NCBI GenBank assembly: GCA_010279815.1
Contig: QEOQ01000114.1
Location: 843,720 to 907,719, forward strand
From: Brachionus plicatilis
Lineage: Eukaryota; Rotifera; Eurotatoria; Ploima; Brachionidae
DNA: 64,000 bases
Direction: 5' to 3'
Shown here: positions 32,391-43,013 of the stretch, in pieces
Layout: every line of letters starts with the position of its first letter
Position numbering within the stretch: position 1 is the stretch's first letter
Position numbers and translations under genes: made by a program
Notes under the pieces: generated by a model
What the model was told of the DNA's origin: nothing
The model's input: only the letters and a program-made list of their open reading frames with translations
Database searches by the model: none

Positions 32391-34180
32391 AAAAATAAAA
32401 GTAATTTTTTATATTTTATTTTAGCAAAATTTAGTTGATATTTGAAGTGAATTTTTAGTAAAATTTTTTGAAAATTTTTGAAATTTCAAATTATTATTGA
32501 TGTTTAGTTTTTCAATTAATCAAATGATGAAAACTTTTATTTAAAAATGAAAAACTAAAATTACATGGATCGGCAAGAGTGATAATAAAATTACATAAAA
32601 ATAGAATTTTTTTTTAAAATTAGTACAAATTTTGCCTGAATTTTAATGCTTATATTAATGCATCATGTCACCAAAATTTCTGAAAAATTACCAATTATTC
32701 ATTATAAAAATGATAGATCATTTTTAAAGTTAATTATTTATTTATATGTTTATTTGTGACGAACTAGGGCTTCTTTAGATAAAAGGAAAAAAAATCAAAA
32801 ATAAAAAAAGTAAAATACAGCAAAATTAAAAATTAAAAAAAAAATAAAAAAATATTTAAACAAATTTAAATTAATTTAAAACAAAAGAGTGACAGCTTAA
32901 AATTTACCATAACTTGGGAAAAATGACAAATCATTTTTAAAATTAATTTTTAATAACAAAATACAAGTTACGCAAAAGATTCCTTTTTATTTAAAAAAGT
33001 TCTTAAAAAGGTTTCTCTTCCACTACTTGGACTTCTTTTTGTGACAAGTTTTGACTCAAATTTAATCAGAATTTAAGTGTTTTATATTGGGAATTATTTA
33101 ATTGAGCTATTTAAATGTTAACTTGATCTCCAAAAAATAATGATCTCTAATGATTAATAAAAATAAACCAAAAATAAAATTTTCCTCCTCCCTCTAAAGA
33201 TTTTATTTTTTAAAACTTTATTTTTACAAAGGTTAAAAAATTGAATTAAAAGATAAATTGCATGTATTTTGTGTTCCAAGATTCTATTATATTATTTTTT
33301 AGTTCAGCAGTTCAAAATAATTTCCTGGTTCAATTTGTTGGTTTAATGGTTGATTATAAGCATTTTTTTTTAAATTTTATTTATTTGTTTATCTGTGTCG
33401 AGCTAACGCACTTTCAGATTAAAAAAAAATGAAAATAAATTCCTCTTTATTCTTCAGATTAAATAAGTTTCGTTAAATTGAAATGAAATTTAAAGTAAAA
33501 TCAATTAATATTATATATTTACTATTTTTTATTCTGAAGGAGCTTTAGCTCGACACAGATAAATAAATAATGAATAAAATAGGAGATCAAGTCAATATTT
33601 ATAGAGCTCACTTAAATATATTTCTTTTCTTAATTTACAATTAATTTTCGTCTTCTTTGAGCATATTTTTTTGAGTTGATGCTCGTCTTTAGTTTGTAAT
33701 CGTAAATTTTGATAATTTTTTTAATTAACGGAACTTTTAGTAAATAATGATTAAAAAAGAAAAGAAAAATATTCTTTAAAACTTATTAATAACTTTTAAT
33801 AATAACATCAAATTTATAAATTAAAAAAAGACAGTATATAGCGTGTGTACATTTCATGAATCTCACAAATAAATAAATTCAAATTTTAATAATTTATAAA
33901 CTTTTAGCAAAACATCTAGAAAACATGTGTAAAATTTAAAGACGCAGTATATTTTCCTGGCCAAAGATTTGACAGGGCATGTTTGATAATTATCGGAAAA
34001 CGAGTGAAGTTGATTCATCTTATTTTGTATCATTCTTAAGTATATTGCGAAAAAAAATTTTTTTAGTAAAAAAATTAAATATATAGTAAAATGATTAGGC
34101 TTTTATTTTATATTAATTTACTTTTGTTTTGTGAAATTCAGTACAAAATGATAAAAAGAGCAGAAAAAAAATGTAAAAAA
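32391..34180. other. Upstream of ASCC1: AT-rich with hairpin-tail repeats
   Basis: No gene. An eroded hairpin-tail repeat lies at about 32738-32780. A better inverted pair lies at 33370-33570: TTTATCTGTGTCGAGCTAA on the left and TTAGCTCGACACAGATAAA on the right, about 170 bp apart. The rest is A/T runs. Confidence 0.4.
33370..33570. repeat. Inverted pair of GAGC-hairpin tail repeats
   Basis: Left 33378-33420 and right 33528-33570 are inverted copies of (TTTA)n-TCTGTGTCGAGCTAA with TCAGA. The right copy has the intact GAGC-TTTA-GCTC hairpin, the left has one arm altered to GCAC. A third inverted pair of the same kind (30140-30570) supports the idea that these act as ends of a small element. 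Confidence 0.45.
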
Positions 34181-35235
34181 TTGAATAACTTTTTTACTAA
34201 AGGTTTAAACTTAATTCTGTAAATGCAACATAGTGCAACATTCAAAGTTGCATCAAATATCAAGGTCTGCTAAATTTGCAGAGTTAAGCAAAATTTAAAT
34301 TTTAATATAATCAAGCGTGGTGCATTTTGGAGAGATTTTGCACATCATTAGCAGACTTTTAAAGTTGATTCAACTTTGAATGTTGCACTATTCTTGGCCT
34401 CATGGTTTTTCCACAACGCTTTCTGATACCGGCGGAAAATAAAATCGGGAAAAAAGAAAAAATAAGTGTGAAATAGGTTTTCAACAACAGAAATATTTAA
34501 AAATTATAATTTATTAAACTAAATTTTAATTTGCTAAAAAAAATTAAAAAAAAAACAATCAAAAAAAATAATTATTCAATCTAAATAAAATTGCAAATTA
34601 GGTAAATTATGCTTGAAATGGGCCAAATGATTTGCATTCGGAAAAGGAATAAAAAAACTCATTAATTTACTAAATTTGTAGATAAATTGAAAATTGTGAC
34701 ATTTTATTTTATTTACAAATGATCTCAGGTATATACATTTTTATCATTTGTTAGAGTGGATTTTGAATACGTTCCAACCACCAAAGGCTATCCTATGATT
34801 TTTTCAGTTGTTGATCTGTACCGAGCTAATGCTCCTTCAGAGTTTAAAAAAAAAATAAAATATATTAAAGTTAAGCAAGTTGATTTTTAATTTTTATTTG
34901 AACCTGAATTATTTAAGTACATGATTTTTTATAGAGGCTTTTTATATCAACGCTTTAAAAAAACCAAATATTGATGGTACCACTACTTGGCGTTGTAAAA
35001 AATATTATGATTTAAAATGTAAGGCTGTTGATCAATCAATTTTTTCAACAACGTTTTAACACTTTTTTATTATTTTTTCACACTTCCTACTCCACCTTTT
35101 TTTTTCGGTTAGATAAAAAAAATATAACACAATTGTTGAAAACCATCCAGGTGTGAAATTGTTGTGGAAAAACCGTGAGCCCCTATTCTTCATTCGCAGA
35201 ATTAATTTCAAATTTTTAGAAAAAAAGTTTTTTAA
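34181..35235. mobile_element. MITE (TTGAATAACTTTTTTACTA ends) interrupted by another element
   Basis: The left end reads TTGAATAACTTTTTTACTAA and leads into TGCAACATAGTGCAACATTC. The right end after 35189 carries the matching AATTAATTTCAAATTTTTAG and AAAAAAAGTTTTTTAA. Removing the insertion 34396-35181 plus one target copy leaves a ~270-bp MITE. Relatives: 57410-57626 (complete), a solo right half at about 30625-30700 and a diverged one at about 43731-43980. Confidence 0.55.
34396..35181. mobile_element. 786-bp non-autonomous element with 8-bp target duplication
   Basis: The inverted ends GG(C/G)CTCA(T/C)GGTTTTTCCACAAC match in 20 of 22 bases, and an exact 8-bp duplication CTATTCTT flanks them (34388-34395 and 35182-35189). 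It is inserted inside the MITE 34181-35235. It contains one GAGC-hairpin tail repeat (34808-34845) but no transposase. The 8-bp duplication suggests hAT or a related superfamily; the termini differ from the CAGAG and TAGTGATGGG families in this window. Confidence 0.75.
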
Positions 35236-36311
35236 TTTTTTTAAACTTTTTTTAAAATTATTTGCGTTAAGTATCGTAATTTTGTAATATCACAATTTTG
35301 TCTAAATATACGATATCATAAATTTAAATCTAATATATGGCCAAATTAAAAATTGATTTTTCTGAATTTTTTTGATTTAAAAAAAATATTAAGTATTTTT
35401 AGAGTAATTAGAATAAATGATGAATTCAAAAGTAAATAACAAATTCTTTTCAGAAATATTATTTAAAAATTATTAGTTGTAGATTTTAACGAGATTGATT
35501 ATATTTTTATTTTTTAAGCATTTTTCGCGAAATTTTATTTAAACTTAGGTAAGTTTTTAAAAAAATTTAGAGAAAAAAATATCAATAGAATATTAATATA
35601 CAAATTTTTTAAAAATCACATGATTTGATGAGTTTTTTTTTAAGAAAAATAAAGCAATAAAGTAAAAAAGTAAAACCATAGATTTGTTCAGAATTTTGTC
35701 TAGATTTTTTTTGAAAAAAAAAAGTCGGGTCATAATTGAAGCTCAGTTTGATCGTGTTTACTTAAATTTTTTTCACAAGATAATCAACTTCTTCTGAAAC
35801 TTTTGGAATCTCCAAAGCTGCATTTTTTAAATATACTGCTTTCTGTTTGCCGTTATTCAATTTAATTTTGCTAAATTTAGGTCTTACTTCATCAACTTCA
35901 TTCTAATGCTTCTTTTTCAACATCATCTTAGCTCAAGTAAGTGCCTTTTAATCGGTAACACAAATGATACCACTGATTACAAAATATGTGAACATCTGAT
36001 CACATTTTACGCATGATCCAATTTTTAAAATTTTAAATTATTTAAATATTCAAAAAATATAAAACAAATGAATATAAAACTTTTAATTAATTAAGCAGAT
36101 ATTTTTTTCTTTTGATAAAAAATTTTATTCAAATTAGAAATCTTTATTTAAAATGATACTAAAACTAAAATTTAATGGACCAGGAGTGAAAATAATTTTT
36201 TTTATAAATTTAAGTTTAAAACTTAGTATTGAAAACAAAATAAATATTAACTAAAATAGCTTAAAAAAAGTAAACAAACTAAAGAAAAAAGTAAAAACCG
36301 GCTAAATATGA
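35236..36311. other. AT-rich DNA downstream of CLIP-170
   Basis: No gene seen. It includes the CLIP-170 3' untranslated region just below 36312; no canonical AATAAA is evident close to the stop codon. Confidence 0.4.
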
Positions 36312-39300
36312 TCAAAATTCTTCATCAGAAAAATTACTTTTTGAATTGGGACATGTAGTTTGGTCATGTCCAAAGATTTCACACTCGTCACAATACAATC
36401 GATTTGACTCTTTTTCAAAATTATGCTTAGAATGAGTAGCCAACTCGATAGGATCCGGATAGTTTGGATTATAAGTCATCGATTGCTGTGGACAATCTTC
36501 TGTATTGTGCAAGTCGAACATGTCACAAATGTCGCAATAGAGACGTGGTGGTGGTTTAAGCTCGCTTACCAATTTATGCTTGATTTTCTTATCTGAATCT
36601 TTATTTTGATTTTTTTCTCTCAAAATATTCAGGTCATTTTTCATATGAGAATTTTCCGATTCATAATACTCAATTAATTCCTTGTTATTCTTAATTTCGG
36701 CTTCATAAGGTTCAAGTTCAGACTTCAAATCAGAGATTTGTGAAGTTAGCTTTTCATTTTGTTCAAAAGTTTCCTTTATTATGTCCTTCAAGTCTTTGAT
36801 AGTCGTCTCATAATCTTCTTTTAACTGGGTCTCTTTGGATTCTTGTTTTTTCAATTTTTCACTCAATGTCTCTATTTCGTTGTTCAATTCATTTATCAGC
36901 TCGACAGAAGAGGAATCATTTTGAGAATTTGCCAAATCCATACTTAACTTATTCAATTTATTTTCAACTTGTTCATTCTGTGATCTCAGAGTGTTCTTTT
37001 CGATATCCAAATCTTGTTTTTCTTTGATCAAAGTGTTTATTTGAGTCAAAAGATTGGATTTTTCATTTGTAAATTTTGCATCTTTTTCCTCCAGGATAAT
37101 TTTGAATTCTTTGATTTCTTTTTGTTGTTCTTCGATTTTTTTGTTAGACTCGGCAACATTTTTTTGTAAAATTTCCTCGTTTTTTTTCAAAGTTTCGCAT
37201 TCAGCTTTGAGCTTGTCTTGGTTCACAACATTTTGTTCAATATTCTTTTGACTTGAAATTAAATTTTGATTTATCTCTTTTAATTGTTCCAGCTCTTTTG
37301 TTAGAGTTTCCTTTTCGTGTTCACAAATTTTTATTTTTGACTCCATCTCTTTGACCAAATCATCTTTTTGAGAGACCAAATTTTCCAAGTTTAAAATCTT
37401 TTCAGACTTATCTTTTTTCTCCAAGTCTGTTTTTTGTTGAAACTCCTCCTAATTTTAAAATATTCAATATAAAAAAGGTCTAATTCACTCTGGAGTTCAG
37501 TATTTCTATGACACATGAATTTGACGTAATTTCATTTTAAATTATTAGAATTTACGCCAAAACAAAAGCGGCAATTAAGTAAAATTTTTGGTTAAATAAA
37601 TCTAAAATTTAATTCTTATCAGATTTGATTGATAAAAAATCATTATTTTTTACGTAATTAGTTAGGAATTTTTAAATTTTCAAATAGTAAAAAGGCTAAA
37701 AAAAAATTTTCAAAATATTACTTGAATTTCTATCGCCAATTTTATATTTAAAATGGTTGGACTATTCACTATCATTTTAAAAAGTAATTTCTATAATCCA
37801 AATTCAGAATCTTGGGCATTTTCACTTGTTTTAATCTCAAAATTCATGCCCGGTGGTATTCATTTGAAATGGTCGTAAACTTTTAATTGGTGAAGTACAA
37901 AAAACTTTGTTTTTAGTCTTTTAAGAGAATTTACATTCTAAGCTTAGCACACATTAGTAATATTTGGATAAAATGCTTCTAGAAATTTTCAAATAATTAT
38001 TAAAATTAATTTTAAAATATAAAGTTTGAACTTAATTGATTGATTAAAATTGTTCAAGATTTTAAATTCATGTGATGAAATTGTTATGCAAAATGAAAGT
38101 GAATCCATTTTCAATATTAATTAGGTTTTAATTTTTCTGAAAAATTTAAAGTATATTAATCTATTTTTTGATTTGGATTTTTTTAATTTTTTTTTAAATT
38201 TTAAAATCGAAAAATAACCATAAATAATTTTAAAGAGATAATTTTATTTTTTCCTTCAAATTTGACTTCAAGTTCACTACGGCTATAGAAATGGCTAAAA
38301 ATTTAAAACGAAAATTTTTTTTTAGCTTTTTTACTATTTAAAAATTAAAAAATTCCCCAATAATAACGTAAAAAAATTATTTTTTTTCAATCTAATCTGA
38401 CCAAAATTAAATTTTCGATTTATTTTACCAAAAATTACGAAAAGATATTCACTTTTTTGCTCTTTTTTAGCGTAAATTCTAATAATTTTACTTTCGTAAT
38501 TTAAAGTAAAATTACGTTAAACTATTTGTCATAGAAATACTTCATTTAAAAATATTAATTCCAGAATTTGATGTTTAAAATTAAAAAAAGAAATTACAAT
38601 TTTTTTTCTTGATTCTTCTAATTGTGTTTGGTATTGGACAATTTGATCATTAATTTCAGCTTTTGTTTTTTCAATATTTGACTTTTCATTTCGTAAAATT
38701 TCCAATTCCTTTTCGATTGAACAAGTTTTTGAATTGGCTTCTTGAATCAAAGAATCTTTTTCGCATATTTTTTCATTTAAACTTTTTATTTGTCCCAAAA
38801 TCTCGTTCAGTTGATTTTGCTTGCTGTCATTTTCATCTTTTAGGGAGTTTGTCTCTTGTTGCTTGCTTGTTAAATTGTTTCGGAGTTTTTCAATTTGATT
38901 ATCTTTTTCTTTTATTTTTTCATTTAAAATTGTCAACTGAGTTGAATTGTCACCTGAATTTTTAATCATTTCACTTAACCTTGATTGCTAAATGTAAACA
39001 ATTAAATGTTGATCAATTTCACACTCAGTACTTACAAGTTCAATATTTGAATTTTTGCTTTCTTCAAGTTTAATTTCATTTGAATCCAACTTTTCTTTCA
39101 AGGTTTGAATATTAGAAGACAAAAGCTGATTTTGAGCGGCTAGTTCGTCTATTTTGTTTGACTTTTAATTTTTTTTTAATTAATGTTTTGTAATTTATTA
39201 ATTAATTAAAAAATAAAAAAAAAAACTTACATCATCTTTATTTGAATTTTTAGCTTCATTAAGAGCTTGGTCATATTCGTGTCTTAATTTAGCCAAGATT

Positions 39301-42300
39301 TCATCTTGCTGTGTCTGTATTAGAGAATTTAAATAAAATATAAATAAATCTTATTTTCAAATAAATTACCTTTTCATTTTTAAGATTTTCAATATTTTTG
39401 TTTAAATCCAAAATTAAAGTCTCCCTTTCATTCAATTTTTCGTTTATTTCCTTCAAATTAAAAGAATTTGCATTCAATTCCAAAATATCTTTGTCCTTTT
39501 GTTCTATCTGACTTTTTAAATTGGAATTTTCAGTGACAATTTCAGACTTTTCTTCATTCAATCTTTGCATTTGTTCATTAATTGAATCGAGCTGTATTTT
39601 TGAATTTTTTTCAAGTTCTTCTTTTTCTTTTTCCAAATTTTTAAATTTTGTTTCCATTTCTTGGACCATCACTTTGTGCTCCTCCAAGGCGAACTCAATG
39701 TCACCTTGATTAGAGTTGTCAATTTGTTCTAGCTTCATTTGTTCAATTCTTTTTAGCAAGTCGCTCATTTTTACTTTTGATTCTTCGTGCACAAATTCGA
39801 GATCAGAACGCTCGTTTTCCAAAGATTCAATTTTTATTTTCAAGTCAGTAAGTTGGCCAGACAATGAATTTATCTTAGCCTCATCTATTTTGACTTTATC
39901 CTCAAATTCCTTCTCTTTCTGTGTTAGTTTCTCTTTTATTTTGGAAAACTCTTGCGAATCTACCATCGATTGAGTCAATCTTTGATTCATCTCTGCCACC
40001 TTTTGGCCAAGATCATTTTTTTCCTTAGAGTAAACTTCTTCTGCTAAAAGCAAAGTTTTGTTCTGAACATTTAATCTTTCGATTTCTTCTTTTAAAAATT
40101 TAATTTCCTCCTGGTTATTTTTGACTGTTTCCTTTTGAAATTCAAGCTGTTTTAGTAGAATATTGTCCTCATCTTTTGTAGAAGCCACGGATGGTTTTGT
40201 TTCGCACTTTTCTTCACTGTCCACACAACCAAGTTTTTGTTCTTCAATTTGAAACTCCAAGTCTTCAATTTTAGTTTTATCAATCTGAGATTGAGCCAAA
40301 AGAGTGTCTTTTTTTTCGTCCAGCTGACCGATTTTTTGATTTAGTCGAACTATTTCATCATTTTTTTCTTCGATCAATTTTATGTATTCAGAAAGTCTAG
40401 TTTCGGTCTTATAAAAAATACTTTTAAAAATTGATTAAAAAAAATTTAATTTTTTACTTCTTCAAATTTTTGAGCTGCTCGAGTAAATTCAGCTCGTTCA
40501 AAGTCTCTTTCCTTAAGTAACTGAGCAATATAACTTTCTTTTTCTTTTAATGATTGCTGATTAGAAAATAAAAGTATTTAATTTAAAAAACCAGAAATTT
40601 GTTTTTTGAAATTCAGTACAATGGATTATAAAATTAGATTAATAAAATAAACAGTCCAACATTCAAATCTTTAGTATCTGAAATAACTGTTTTTAAATTT
40701 TTTAAATAAAATTTTGTTAATTATAATATATCACCATTTTTTAATTTTAAGATTTAATTTTGAATTATATTATCATTTGACTAAGTTCAATTAGAGGAAA
40801 TATAAAATTTTTTTAAATAATACATTTTTGAAATAACAAGTATTTTGTAATTTAACTTATTTCAAAATAAATGAGCCACTCTTTTATTTCTGAAATTTAA
40901 AGCCATAAGGTTATAGCTTTTATTACTTTCAAGTAGTTTTGCTATGCAAGAATCTAACATAGAAAAAAAATCTTAAGAAAATAAAAAAAAAACTAAAAAA
41001 AGAGTTTACGTTCTAAATAAAACTTAATTTCGATTTTTAAAAAATTATTGTCAAAAATGGTAAAAAATAAATAAAAAGGAAAAATGTTTTTTTTTTAGAT
41101 TTAATTTTTTACACTTTATGGAAATAAAAATTAGATTTTTTTTAAAAAATATCAAAAAAATGCTTAGAAATTCTATAAGAATTTTATTATTCTGTGATTA
41201 AGTCTTTGATATAATTTTTTTGGTCATTTTTGCTTTTAAGCTGTTAACTTATGCTGTTAATTTAGTTTAATTAAATTAATTATTAAATTAAAAAATAAAA
41301 ATTTTTTTTTAAGATACAAGAATTTAAGAGTATTATGATTAACGAAAAAAAAAATCAAAGACTTAAATATGATTAAATTCTTTTAGAATTTCTAAGAATT
41401 TTACAAAAAATAACCTTTTTTAAATTACGATATTTTACGCTGAATAAGATAAAATAACGTGAATTTCTCATAATTTACGTAAAATATGGTCAATTCATGG
41501 AATCGTAGCAGCAGAGTATTTTAATCCACTGGCGGACTACAAAAAAAAAGGCTCACACAATAACTGCTTAGAACGGCATATTTATCATGTGGCCTCCATA
41601 ATAACTGCTTAGAACGGCATATTTATCATGTGGCCTCCATAATATCAGCTTAGAACGGCATATTTAATTTAATTTAAAATTGACTTGAGTCAAGACCTTA
41701 AAAAAATTCATATTTTGAGTTATACTATTTACCTAAAAAACAATTCTAATTGTATCTGTAAATTGTGACAGCTGATTCTTTCAGAGTGTTGCCTAATTCC
41801 AGTCTCTGTTGTCTTTCACACATATTATATTATACTATCAGCTAATACAATTTACTGAATCAATTTGAGCACCAAAATAAAGGAATTGAGTTTTTTTAAT
41901 GTTGTTACGGTACTCTAAAAATTTCAACTGATAGAATTTTTTATCATTTTGTACGGTTCCATTGTAATGAATTTAACAAGATCGAAAGCTTGGAGTTAAT
42001 TAATTACTTGTATGACATTATTATTCGATGTTGTAACAGGCTTTTTATTATTTATCAAAGCTGCATTTGGAGTAATTTGAATCTACAAAAAAATCAAAAA
42101 AAAATCAAAAAAAAATCACCACCTTAAATAAACTCCTAATTTAGATTACTTGTTTTGGAACTGGCTTTCGTTGGATTGAGTTTTTGTTCACTGCAGAAGC
42201 AGCAGAAATTATACTCGATTTTTCAGAAATGATTGATTCCTGACTTCCAGAGTGCTTTTTTGTCAATGCAGAAAGTTTAGCCCCAGATTTTGGAGTTGAA

Positions 42301-43013
42301 CTAGCAATTGCTTTTGAGCTCGATTTTAATTCATTTGACTTTTCAAGCTGAACTTTGTGAGATGGAGCAAAAACACCAAACAAAGGCTCGCACTGAAAGT
42401 AGCGTTTATTTGACACACTTCCATCGTTTTTGCCCAATTTTTCATCCAGCTCAATACCAGCCCACTCTCCTTTGGCAAATTCAGTCTCACCAATAAAGCG
42501 CAACAGTCCACATTTGGCGCTTCCATCTGAATTAACAATCATGACTCGGCAACCAATTTTGAGGCCATCGGCGCGCTCAGATTGGTGTCCAGTCGAAAGT
42601 GCAAAGTCTGTTGGAGCTCTAGTTAATTTATTCAGTCGACAAAAGACTCCTCTATTTTCCTCAGTTTTAAAATATGTTACATTGTTCACAGTGCCATTGT
42701 TCTTGCCATCGTTGGTATCAAGAACAATGCCTGCCCAAACTCCTTCTTTGAACTGAGTTTCGCCTATAAAAGCAATGCAGCCTGCTTTGCTTCCATTCAC
42801 CCACACTCGGTCATTTATTTTAAAATTTTCTGGATTTTCTCTTGACTCTTCTGGATTCAAATTGGCAGTTGAAATGGATTTGGTCAAATTGCTGGCTATG
42901 CTAGTGCAGCTGGTTGAGTTGAGACTTTGTTTGGTCGCTGGTTTTGGTATGCCTACTGAAGGTTTGACAAGTTTTGATGACGCTTTAGCGTTTGATTTGG
43001 AACTTTCTGACAT
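36312..43013 (-). CDS. CLIP1: CLIP-170 microtubule plus-end protein (8 exons)
   Basis: Exons on the minus strand: 43013-42150, 42082-42008, 40556-40458, 40407-39370, 39314-39231, 39161-39036, 38987-38598, 37448-36312. All seven introns are GT..AG and phase 0. The product is 1,270 residues, close to the vertebrate ~1,430. Residues 64-130 and 150-222 are two CAP-Gly domains with GKNNG (103-107) and GKNDG (194-198), which bind the C-termini of tubulin and EB proteins. A Ser/Lys-rich linker follows, then EKESYIAQLLKERDFERAE, conserved in CLIPs, a coiled coil of ~800 residues for dimerisation, and two zinc knuckles, CDICDMFDLHNTEDC and CDECEIFGHDQTTC, ending in DEEF. The knuckles bind dynactin and LIS1 in known CLIPs. 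The protein tracks growing microtubule ends. Intron 7 holds a MITE and intron 2 a minisatellite. Exon 8 has a partial duplicate at 1-516. Confidence 0.95.
37500..38540. mobile_element. 1-kb MITE in CLIP-170 intron 7
   Basis: Inverted ends GTATTTCTATGACA with further matches inward (AACGTAATTTTACTTTAAA- and ATTAGAATTTACGC-like words), and a 4-bp duplication TTCA on both sides (37496-37499 and 38541-38544). It fills nearly all of the 1,149-bp intron and explains why this intron is so much longer than most of the others. No coding capacity. Confidence 0.65.
41550..41667. repeat. 41-bp minisatellite, three copies, in CLIP-170 intron 2
   Basis: Copies start at 41550, 41591 and 41632. Each contains ATAACTGCTTAGAACGGCAT followed, in the first two copies, by ATTTATCATGT. 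Copies two and three begin GGCCTCCATAAT. Related two-copy units lie in the MITE at 28145-28390. GACTTGAGTCAAGACC just to the right also resembles sequence of that MITE. Confidence 0.75.
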
